From contig JAHZBS010000098.1 of assembly GCA_019423265.1 (NCBI GenBank), forward strand, positions 1 to 8,473: a DNA stretch of 8,473 nucleotides. Reading direction: 5' to 3'. Positions 1 through 6,089 of this stretch are shown in pieces. This DNA comes from Clostridiales bacterium. GTDB taxonomy: Bacteria > Bacillota_A > Clostridia > Lachnospirales > Bianqueaceae. A program made the translations under genes and the position numbers. Under the pieces are notes generated by a model, which was given only the letters and a program-made list of their open reading frames with translations, did no database searches and was not told the DNA's origin. How positions within the stretch are numbered: the first letter of the stretch is position 1; each line of letters opens with the position of its first letter.

Positions 1-320
1 ACCGTGGGGGTTCCTCCGCCTATAAAAACAGAACCGATAGGGAGCTGGCAAGTATACGGCTCGCTGGCGTACATCTCGATCTCTCGCAGCAGAGCTTCCA
101 CATATGCCTCGATGCGCTCTGGCTGAGTTGCCAGATTTCGGTGATAAATACAAAAATCGCAGAGGCTCGTACAAAAAGGAATGTGGATGTAGAGCGGAAC
201 CTCTGTCCTCTTTTCCACAGGTGGCGCTTTGAAAAACTTTTCAGCAGCCTGCGACACATCCTCCCGCTTATCAAACAGTGGATAGTTCATCACCGCCACA
301 TCGTACGATGTATAATTCAT
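1..320 (-). CDS. HemN/HemW-like radical SAM protein, N-terminal part (cut by window edge)
   Basis: The frame is open from an ATG at 320 to the window edge, giving 106 complete codons without a stop. Residues 42-50 read PLYIHIPFC, followed by C54 and C57, so the [4Fe-4S] motif is CX3CX2C. Residues 98-106 read VFIGGGTPT, the other signature of the HemN/HemW family. After C57 the sequence is IY, so the fourth Cys of true oxygen-independent coproporphyrinogen oxidase (CX3CX2CXC) is missing. This points to the HemW-like or class C radical SAM methylase branch rather than haem synthesis. About 40 residues precede the core, as expected for an N-terminal extension. A run of G residues (AGGGGGG) about 8 nt before the ATG serves as the ribosome binding site, and the thiolase-like gene stops only 13 nt upstream, so this gene belongs to the same operon. 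Family-level assignment is firm; substrate is unknown, and in this ACP-containing context methylation or cyclopropanation of an acyl chain is inference only. Confidence 0.9.
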   Translation of the reverse strand, partial: MNYTSYDVAVMNYPLFDKREDVSQAAEKFFKAPPVEKRTEVPLYIHIPFCTSLCDFCIYHRNLATQPERIEAYVEALLREIEMYASEPYTCQLPIGSVFIGGGTPT

Positions 321-333
321 GTCCAGTTCCCCC

Positions 334-1503
334 CTATCCATCCAATTGCATGACAACAGCCTGCGCCATATTGGCTCCTGCGCCAATGACATGAAGACCC
401 AGGCTTACCTGTCTGCGCTGCATTTCATACAAGAGCGACGTACACATGCGAAGTCCTGTTGCGCCAATCGGGTATCCCAAACCGATATTGCCTCCATCCA
501 CATTGACTCGATCTGCGTCAAGTCCCATCTCCATCACCGTCAACATGGATTGTACCATAAATGAGTCATTGATCGAATACAGACCGACATCGAATGGAGC
601 CAAACCGCATCGCTCCAATATCGACTGTGTACATTTCGCCATGGAGCTCCCCCTCTCTTCATTGGGGACAGCTGTATTTAACACCGACACGATTCGCCCT
701 ATTGGTTGAAGTCCTATGGTTCGTGCGGTATCCTCCTCCATGAGAAGCATCGCAACAGCACATTCCGCTATGGCGGCACTATTGAGCCGTGTTAACACTC
801 CATCTTTTAGAAACATGGGGTCCGCTTCATAAATCTCGCGCTTCGATCGCACTACCTGTGGAAACTCATCGCCTATGATATATCGTGTTATTCCATTTTC
901 TGTATAGGGTATCGGCACGGTTTCTTCAGCAAAGCAGCCATTTCGATAGGCTGTCTCAGCCTTCAAGATGCTTTGATAGGTATGCGCATCTATAGCTTGC
1001 CGGCTGATACCGGCCTTTCTGGCCAACACCTCATTCATATAGGCCATATCATTATCCTGGATGAGTTCTTCAATCTCCGCCCTGCAAGGAAGTTGTTTAT
1101 TCAACATGCGCTTTACGTTTTGCTTCATAAAGTGTAAAACATAGGGCGAATTGCCAATCTTCTCAATCCCCCCGACCAAAATCGTGCCGGCAGCGCCATT
1201 TCGAATTTTGTGCCAGGCGATGGCCAGCGCCTCATCAGAGGATGCACAGGTTTTACTTATGGTGGTGCAGGAAATCATCTCCGATAGTCCCGCATACAGT
1301 ATAGCTTTTCGGCAGAGATTATCCTTTTCAATGGGAAAGCTGGCACCTGTCAATGCCTCCTCAATCTGGACCGGCAGGCCCGCGCGCGTTACCGCTTCCT
1401 GAAATACTTTGGCGAGTAGTGGGATTTCACCGATTGCATTCAATTCTCCTGGTATTTTCCCAACAGGGGAACGGCAGGCGGATACGACCACTACATTTTT
1501 CAT
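334..1503 (-). CDS. Thiolase-fold acyltransferase with rewired active site
   Basis: The 389-residue product has the length and layout of a type II thiolase: start MKNVVVVSACRSPVGK, the nucleophile loop SKTCASSDEA with C86, a thiolase C-terminal domain with ND at 312-313 replacing the usual NEAF, and the block GGNIGLGYPIGATG at 337-350. Family thiolases use the nucleophilic Cys, a His in GHPxGxxG and a second Cys in CxGGG. Here the His is Y344 (codon TAC) and the second Cys position is V372 (VIGAG). C86 can still form a thioester, but ordinary Claisen or retro-Claisen chemistry is doubtful. The ATG at 1503 is preferred over the in-frame GTG at 1512: AAGGGTGAT precedes it at good spacing and the family normally begins at this point, whereas the GTG sits directly on that motif. 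The kinase gene ends 5 nt upstream. Likely roles are transfer or condensation of an acyl group on the operon's ACP, or a structural partner; both are inferred. Confidence 0.92.
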   Translation of the reverse strand: MKNVVVVSACRSPVGKIPGELNAIGEIPLLAKVFQEAVTRAGLPVQIEEALTGASFPIEKDNLCRKAILYAGLSEMISCTTISKTCASSDEALAIAWHKIRNGAAGTILVGGIEKIGNSPYVLHFMKQNVKRMLNKQLPCRAEIEELIQDNDMAYMNEVLARKAGISRQAIDAHTYQSILKAETAYRNGCFAEETVPIPYTENGITRYIIGDEFPQVVRSKREIYEADPMFLKDGVLTRLNSAAIAECAVAMLLMEEDTARTIGLQPIGRIVSVLNTAVPNEERGSSMAKCTQSILERCGLAPFDVGLYSINDSFMVQSMLTVMEMGLDADRVNVDGGNIGLGYPIGATGLRMCTSLLYEMQRRQVSLGLHVIGAGANMAQAVVMQLDG

Positions 1504-1508
1504 CTTTA

Positions 1509-2459
1509 TCACCCTTGCGTCCTTTTTTCCAACATATCCAATGACACGGCAAGCGTTCCCATCCTTTCGCAGCTAATAGCTGCCACCTCATTGGCGATTC
1601 GAACCGCGGCGCCCATTGGGACTCCATTGGCTAGACAAACGGCCATGGCCGCCATCATGGAATCCCCAGCTCCCGTTGGGTCTACCGGCGCCTTGCAGGC
1701 CGATGGAATGGGGTATGCCATGTTTGAATCGTCAAGATAAATAAGCCCATTTGCATCCAAGGTAATGACCAAATTCTCAATTCCTTGCTCCTGTTTGAAG
1801 CGCATTCCGTATTCGATCGTTTCATCGATTCCAGCAAGCTTCCGCCCCAGCAGCTTTTCAAGTTCAGCTACCGTCGGCTTGTACAGAAAAATACCGCTTA
1901 AATCCCAGGATGACTTACTATCAACCAACAGTCGGATATTTCGAGCGAAACAGATCTTCTTGATCCGCTCAAATAGATCTTGTCCGATACAGCCCTTCTG
2001 ATAATCGGATACGACAACACAGCGGACATCCTCCATATTATAGCGAAAATGGCTGTACAGACGGTTGGACGTATCCGCGCTGATGGGGGCATCGCAATCC
2101 TCGTCTAAGCGCAAGAGTATCCTGTTGTCCGCCACCAATCGTGTTTTTAAACAGATATCCCGAGCTTCCTCTGTCAAGCAAAAAGAAGACAGCAGCTTTT
2201 GATTCGTAAGCAGACCGTGGAATATCTTTGAATTCGGCCGCGCCCCCAGGACTGTATAAAAGAGAGGGGTACCCCCAAGCCGCCGGATTGAATAGGCCAC
2301 ATTTCCTGCTCCCCCCAGATGGTAGTATCGTTTCTGAGGGACGAAGATGGAATCTTGTGTCTCCCGCAAAAATCCAACATAATATGCGTCCAGGATGGAA
2401 TCTCCAAGGATGGCGATTTTAGGATTATTTGTCCTTAAGGTCTCAAGTATCTCGTTCAT
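1509..2459 (-). CDS. PfkB-family sugar kinase, HldE/RfaE kinase-domain-like
   Basis: The 316-residue ribokinase-fold protein has the PfkB signatures in order: ILGDSILDAYYVG at 17-29, substrate-loop LGGAGNVA at 48-55, SDYQKG at 151-156, KPTVAEL at 194-200 and the ATP/catalytic block DPTGAGDS at 260-267, with D266 the expected base that activates the acceptor hydroxyl. The spacing and wording of the first, SDYxKG and KPTxxE motifs most resemble the kinase domain of HldE (heptose-7-phosphate 1-kinase), but there is no C-terminal nucleotidyltransferase domain. It is expected to be cytosolic and to phosphorylate a sugar, sugar phosphate or similar polyol using ATP. GAGG lies 5 nt before the ATG, and the HAD gene ends 2 nt upstream, so the two are translated together. 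The last codon overlaps the ribosome binding site of the thiolase-like gene. Family is secure; the substrate is not readable, and a true LPS heptose role is unlikely in this context. Confidence 0.92.
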   Translation of the reverse strand: MNEILETLRTNNPKIAILGDSILDAYYVGFLRETQDSIFVPQKRYYHLGGAGNVAYSIRRLGGTPLFYTVLGARPNSKIFHGLLTNQKLLSSFCLTEEARDICLKTRLVADNRILLRLDEDCDAPISADTSNRLYSHFRYNMEDVRCVVVSDYQKGCIGQDLFERIKKICFARNIRLLVDSKSSWDLSGIFLYKPTVAELEKLLGRKLAGIDETIEYGMRFKQEQGIENLVITLDANGLIYLDDSNMAYPIPSACKAPVDPTGAGDSMMAAMAVCLANGVPMGAAVRIANEVAAISCERMGTLAVSLDMLEKRTQG

Positions 2460-2461
2460 AT

Positions 2462-3223
2462 CTACCTCAAATACTGTAATATCTCCCGCAGCTCTGGGAC
2501 GGAATTACCTGTCCTCTCCGCTATTGCTCGGTCGTCTGTTTTGACCCATAGGGTCTGCATTCCCATATCTTGAGCTGGCTGTATATCTTCGGCAAAAGAA
2601 TCGCCGATCATGACCATCTGCTCTGGAAAGCCGCCGGCTAACTCCATCGCCATATGAAAAATCCGAGGATCCGGTTTATTGGCTTTCGCATTTTCTGACG
2701 TCACGATGAAATCAAATAAAAATCCCTGGCTTGTGATAGATTCCAGAAGAATTTTATTGTCCGCATTGGTCAGAAGTCCGACTCTGTATCGCTTCCGAAG
2801 GACATCGACTACATACATTGCGGATGGATACGCCTTTGGCATGGTAAAGAGCGCTGTAATAAACCTTTGAAACTCTGCCGTCCATGGCTTGACATGGTAT
2901 CGGTCACATGTCCGCAGATAGCTTTGGCGCAGCACCGCCTCTCCCAGAGCAAAAGTCTCCTGATGCAGCTGCTTCGCGCGCTCCCGGGAGAACCTCATGA
3001 AGAAGTCATGGGGAGGGCATTTTGCATTGGATTGACGCAAGAAGGATGAAAACCATTCTTCGATCTTTGCAAAGGGCTGGCCTACGTCTACCAAGGTTCC
3101 ATAATAGTCAAACCAAATGGTCCGGATCGCCCTTTTGTCCCATGAGGGCTGTCTCGATGTCTTTTCCAAATTGTCGACACTCCTCTTGATTTCGCATATC
3201 TGTAAATTGTGCTGCCTCCTCAT
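2462..3223 (-). CDS. HAD-superfamily (subfamily IA) protein with DxY motif I
   Basis: The motifs of a HAD hydrolase are all visible: motif I FDYYGTLVD at 38-46 with nucleophile D39, a helical cap at about 50-130, motif II LLTNAD at 150-155 with T152, motif III KPDPRIF at 183-189 with K183, and motif IV MIGDSFAED at 205-213 with D208 and D213. The residue two after the nucleophile is Y41, where phosphatases carry the Asp general acid; FDxYGT is the pattern of the L-2-haloacid dehalogenase branch. So phosphatase activity is not assured. The start is uncertain. ATG 3223 has GGAG 7 nt upstream but overlaps the flavodoxin gene by 116 nt; a TTG at 3169 with GAGGAG 10 nt upstream would give 235 residues and a more usual N-terminus. 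Residues before about 33 show no recognisable family sequence. The kinase gene follows after 2 nt, suggesting a kinase/HAD pair acting on one metabolite. Confidence 0.88.
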   Translation of the reverse strand: MRRQHNLQICEIKRSVDNLEKTSRQPSWDKRAIRTIWFDYYGTLVDVGQPFAKIEEWFSSFLRQSNAKCPPHDFFMRFSRERAKQLHQETFALGEAVLRQSYLRTCDRYHVKPWTAEFQRFITALFTMPKAYPSAMYVVDVLRKRYRVGLLTNADNKILLESITSQGFLFDFIVTSENAKANKPDPRIFHMAMELAGGFPEQMVMIGDSFAEDIQPAQDMGMQTLWVKTDDRAIAERTGNSVPELREILQYLR

Positions 3224-3671
3224 GAAATTGCTCCGACATGGCGTTTATTCTTCTCAACAGTCTTCTCATCACGTTCTGGTCTCGCTGTGTCGTCTGTTCC
3301 AGCAGCAATTTTCCCGGCAATGACCGGCTCAACACAGGCTCGATTGGGCTTAACTGAGATATGATAAGATCCAAAAAACGGTTACATTCGCGCCGGTACA
3401 CTGTTGCTTCTGCCCAGGAGGTGACGAAGACGAAAACAGGCTTATGGAGCCACCGGTCTTTCTTGGACCGTATGAATTCTGATACGCTGTCCAAAGGTTT
3501 CCCTACGTAGATGGGACTTCCAATGATGATAAACTCATCCTCATTTTCTCCTGGCTGCATCTCCCCAATCCGATGAACGGCCACCGCCTTATGGGGAATT
3601 CCAGCTACAATCCAATGACAAACCTCCTTGGTTGAATTGTATCGGGTATCATAGTATAGAGTTCCGCTCAA
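3108..3671 (-). CDS. Flavodoxin-domain protein
   Basis: The 187-residue product starts with a beta strand and phosphate-binding loop GTLYYDTRYNSTKEVCHWI (3-21), where T9, N12, S13 and T14 would contact FMN phosphate, and has the conserved IIIGSPIYVGKPL at 48-60 and a VFVFVTSW strand at 79-86. These are the marks of the HemG/Flavodoxin_5-type family. The C-terminal 60 residues are charged and helical, longer than in a simple flavodoxin. It starts at TTG, 6 nt after GAGGG, and the TTGA overlaps the stop of the upstream radical SAM gene, so the start is well fixed by coupling. Placed directly after a B12-type radical SAM gene, its most likely role is to deliver single electrons to the [4Fe-4S] clusters of the operon's radical SAM enzymes; this is inferred from position. 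A protoporphyrinogen-oxidase role cannot be excluded but nothing else here supports haem synthesis. Confidence 0.88.
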   Translation of the reverse strand: MSGTLYYDTRYNSTKEVCHWIVAGIPHKAVAVHRIGEMQPGENEDEFIIIGSPIYVGKPLDSVSEFIRSKKDRWLHKPVFVFVTSWAEATVYRRECNRFLDLIISQLSPIEPVLSRSLPGKLLLEQTTQRDQNVMRRLLRRINAMSEQFHEEAAQFTDMRNQEECRQFGKDIETALMGQKGDPDHLV

Positions 3672-4939
3672 TTTTTTCCCTCGATCCGTTTAAAATAATC
3701 AACCACATGCTGCAACCGCTGTGTTGAATTGATACGCTCGATCAAGCGATCATAGGCGTCCATAAACGCATTCTTCGTCATTTTAGGCAAGGAATGAACC
3801 AAGGTAAATCCATCATAGCAAGACCAGTCCTCTGTCAATATTCGCCCTTCTCTCTGCATTTGCTCATAGTACCGGGTTCCCGGATACGGTGTTGCGATGG
3901 TAAGGTTGGTGCCATAGAGACATGTATCGTAGATAAACTGATACAAATATTCAAAGGTACTGGCCTCATCCTCGTCCAGTCCTAGAACAAAGCTGCCAAT
4001 AACGCCAATTCCCTCCTGTTGGATTGCGGAGATCGCCTGCCGGTATTGCTCCAGCCTTTTCTGCTTCCATTTTGAAAGCTGAATCGCTGCCAAATTCGCC
4101 GGATTCAGACTCTCAAAGCCGATCAATACCTTGCGGCATCCAGAGGCTCGCAACTGCTGGCATAGACTCTCTTTTTCATAGAGCGAAACATCCGTAAATC
4201 CATACCAGTCGAGTTTAAATTGTTGCAGCAGCGAGAGAAGTTCCCGCCCCGACTGTTCCTCTATGAATAGATTGTCATCTGTAAAGAAAAGAAAGGGTCT
4301 TTTCCAGCACTTTTGGATCATCTCCATCTCGGCTTTTAACTGCCCCAGGCTTTTCCGCCGAATTCGTTTTCCATATAGGGAGGAGGACGAGCAAAAATGA
4401 CATTGATGAGGACAGCCCCTTGACCATTGAATCGGAATGCTGGAGTATGGATATTTCACAGCTAAAGGGTATAGAGGGACGGGCGATTGCCCAAGATCCG
4501 GATGTGCTGAAGCTCGATAGATCTTTTTCTGTGATCGAGAGCCCCACTCCCCGAGGAACTGCCGCATAGTATCTTCCGCTTCTCCTACAAAGACCACATC
4601 CGCATACTTTACCACCTCGTCCGGACACACGGAGGCGTGGGGACCCCCCATGACGATGATGGCGCCTTGCTCCCGAAACTGGCGGGCATAGCCATAAGCC
4701 TCTTGGGACTGGGTAGTGGACGGCGACATGAAAACCATGTCATACGTCCACTCCCGGACCGCTTCATAGGCAAGATCGATATAGTGGATTTCCCAGTCTT
4801 TTGGGAGCATAGCGCCGGCCGTTAAAAGACTTAGATTCGGCGTATTCCATAGCCGCTGACGAGATCGAAATTCATTGAGCCGCTGGTCGCAAACCTTGTA
4901 CACAGAATTCGAAAGCGATAGCAATAAGACTCGTCTCAT
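3668..4939 (-). CDS. B12-binding-type radical SAM protein (BchE-like class)
   Basis: The 423-residue product has two domains. Residues 1-130 form a Rossmann-like cobalamin-binding domain with VFMSPST at 69-75, IIVMGGPHAS at 94-103 and YADVVFVGEAED at 112-123. Residues 170-390 form the radical SAM barrel, with WSRGCPHQCHFC giving C176, C180 and C183 (CX3CX2C), a TDDNLF strand at 220-225, IGFES at 273-277 and VLGLDED at 318-324. I see no DxHxxG in the N-terminal domain, so any cobalamin would be bound without a lower His ligand, as happens in parts of this class. Such enzymes methylate unactivated carbon or phosphorus, or perform cyclisations. The ATGA start overlaps the stop of the propeller gene by 4 nt and no good ribosome binding site precedes it, so translation depends on coupling. 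It is a different enzyme from the one at 7710-8473, not a copy. Substrate unknown. Confidence 0.93.
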   Translation of the reverse strand: MRRVLLLSLSNSVYKVCDQRLNEFRSRQRLWNTPNLSLLTAGAMLPKDWEIHYIDLAYEAVREWTYDMVFMSPSTTQSQEAYGYARQFREQGAIIVMGGPHASVCPDEVVKYADVVFVGEAEDTMRQFLGEWGSRSQKKIYRASAHPDLGQSPVPLYPLAVKYPYSSIPIQWSRGCPHQCHFCSSSSLYGKRIRRKSLGQLKAEMEMIQKCWKRPFLFFTDDNLFIEEQSGRELLSLLQQFKLDWYGFTDVSLYEKESLCQQLRASGCRKVLIGFESLNPANLAAIQLSKWKQKRLEQYRQAISAIQQEGIGVIGSFVLGLDEDEASTFEYLYQFIYDTCLYGTNLTIATPYPGTRYYEQMQREGRILTEDWSCYDGFTLVHSLPKMTKNAFMDAYDRLIERINSTQRLQHVVDYFKRIEGKN

Positions 4940-5733
4940 TGTTGCAGAGAAAGGCGGTAGACCGTATTTTTAATCGTATCGGTAAATATTAGATCCACCT
5001 CACTTACAATACATAGAGATCCGATGTGGCACAGCTTAGGGAACGAAAACCGTTTCCATGTCGGAGCGTCCAGCAACAGGGAGAGGGATTTGGATCCAGG
5101 CTCGAACTGATAGAGCTTCCGATTCTCGCTGACATAGATCCGGCCGTTGGGATGGACTGCGACCGCAATGCCGCATATTCCTTCACAGTGTCGAAAGAGC
5201 GTTTTAAGCCGAAGATTATATTGTAGTATTCTTTTATTCCCCGTATCGGTAATATACAGTTTTTGATCTCTGACAAAAATTCCGTATGGCTGATGGCAAC
5301 GGATATCCCGTAAAACCGTCATTTTCCTTGTATCTCCGTCAATCCGGCAGATACGGTCTGTGGTAAAGTCTGCCACATATACATTTCCATTTTCATCGGC
5401 AGCGATACTGCCTGGAAATTGCAGTGGCTGCTCATTGCCCGTGTCGATCTCAAATTGTCTCCACCCTGATTTTGTGTATTGGAGAATGGCTTTTCTCTTT
5501 GTATCCGTGACAAGAAGCCCTTTTTTATAGAGTGTGATTGCCAATGGAAACGCGATCACACTCCGTTCATCCCGGACCGTCCACAGTGCCTTCCTGTCCA
5601 GATCCAACTGTCTGACCCGCTTTCCGCGCATATCAACGATATACAGAACATGTTCCTCCCGGTCATACGCTAGCCCTGACGGATATGATAAGCCATTCTC
5701 CTTATACACAATCTGCTCGATCACAGGGGTCAT
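4936..5733 (-). CDS. NHL-type six-bladed beta-propeller protein
   Basis: The 265 residues are almost entirely propeller repeats. Blade cores fall at about 18-44 (PSGLAYDREEHVLYIVD), 62-87, 106-131 (GSIAADENGNVYVADF), 148-173 (YGIFVRDQKLYITDT), 186-209 and 235-262 (LIFTDTIKNTVYRL). Each has the NHL pattern of a hydrophobic start, G/NxLYIxD and a following xNxIxxY/D strand. No signal peptide or membrane segment is visible, so it should be cytosolic, unlike many extracellular NHL proteins. The start ATG overlaps the ACP stop (ATGA), and a weak GGGG lies 12 nt upstream. Family propellers act as binding platforms or, in the SMP-30/gluconolactonase relatives, as metal-dependent hydrolases; I cannot see a clear metal-ligand set. 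Tight coupling to the ACP gene suggests that it binds the ACP or its cargo, which is inference. It is diverged from the larger propeller at 6061-7617 rather than a recent duplicate. Confidence 0.88.
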   Translation of the reverse strand: MTPVIEQIVYKENGLSYPSGLAYDREEHVLYIVDMRGKRVRQLDLDRKALWTVRDERSVIAFPLAITLYKKGLLVTDTKRKAILQYTKSGWRQFEIDTGNEQPLQFPGSIAADENGNVYVADFTTDRICRIDGDTRKMTVLRDIRCHQPYGIFVRDQKLYITDTGNKRILQYNLRLKTLFRHCEGICGIAVAVHPNGRIYVSENRKLYQFEPGSKSLSLLLDAPTWKRFSFPKLCHIGSLCIVSEVDLIFTDTIKNTVYRLSLQQ

Positions 5734-5984
5734 TTTTTCAGATATCCCCGCACGAGCTCCGCAAAAGAGGAGATATCCTTGATTTTATCCATATTGAGAT
5801 CGCTATCATCAATCTCAATATCATAGGCCTCTTCAATCTCAACGAGAATCGACAAGGCCAGTATGGAATCGATGCCTAGGGATAGCAACGGCGTATCATA
5901 TTGCAATGCATCGATTTTCGCCTGATCCTTCATCCGAGATGTGATAATCTGTTTGACCTTTTCTTCTATCGTATTGATTTCCAT
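5730..5984 (-). CDS. Acyl carrier protein
   Basis: The 84-residue product is a complete four-helix acyl carrier protein. The phosphopantetheine site is LGIDS at 36-40 with S40 as the attachment serine, followed by the hydrophobic recognition helix ILALSILVEIEEAYDIEI and the usual acidic surface, ending in FAELVRGYLKK. The upstream half, with IEEKVKQII, fits helix I. Start choice: the frame is open back to 6119 and there is an ATG at 5996, but GGAG sits 6 nt before the ATG at 5984, which gives a normal ACP N-terminus. The 5996 start would add only four residues (MEIN, itself a repeat of the next four), and has no clear ribosome binding site. It is expected to be converted to the holo form by a phosphopantetheinyl transferase encoded elsewhere. 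As the first gene after a 76-nt spacer it heads the coupled block running to 320 and beyond, and it is probably the carrier on which the pathway's intermediates are built. Confidence 0.95.
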   Translation of the reverse strand: MEINTIEEKVKQIITSRMKDQAKIDALQYDTPLLSLGIDSILALSILVEIEEAYDIEIDDSDLNMDKIKDISSFAELVRGYLKK

Positions 5985-6020
5985 ATTAATCTCCATTCCG
6001 GAGCGTTCGCGATGGGGCAA

Positions 6021-6047
6021 AGAGAAATTCGCCAGGGCGATCTCTCT
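6021..6047 (-). other. Imperfect inverted repeat upstream of the ACP gene
   Basis: AGAGAGAT at one end pairs with ATTTCTCT at the other (8 bp including one G-U pair), and an inner CGC/GCG segment extends the stem past a bulged A. It sits in the 76-nt spacer between the propeller gene and the ACP gene, some 37 nt before the ACP start. Only a few T residues follow on the minus strand (CTCTTTGCCCC), so it does not look like a standard intrinsic terminator. It could be an mRNA processing or stability element that sets the ACP block apart from the gene upstream. Confidence 0.4.
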
Positions 6048-6058
6048 TCTGCCATGAG

Positions 6059-6089
6059 AGCTATCTGTGACGCTCCTGCACAGATAGCT
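6059..6089 (-). other. Perfect 11-bp inverted repeat over the stop codon of the GGDEF-NHL gene
   Basis: The arms AGCTATCTGTG and CACAGATAGCT are exact reverse complements, with a 9-nt loop that reads CAGGAGCGT on the transcribed strand. The 3' arm contains the TAG stop of the GGDEF-NHL gene. No U tract follows, so a rho-independent terminator is unlikely. A role as an intercistronic RNA hairpin, or as a protein-binding palindrome upstream of the ACP block, is possible. The loop carries an AGGAG core resembling a ribosome binding site, but no start codon follows at a suitable distance. Confidence 0.6.

Noticed and set aside
20..274. 84-codon open frame on the minus strand near the left edge
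   Set aside because: It is out of frame with the HemN-like sequence that covers the same bases, which has the CX3CX2C and GGGTPT motifs. The product is Arg/Ser-rich with no family features.
4275..4628. 117-codon open frame on the minus strand within the second radical SAM gene
   Set aside because: It is a different frame of the same strand over the cobalamin/radical SAM coding sequence and shows no domain features.
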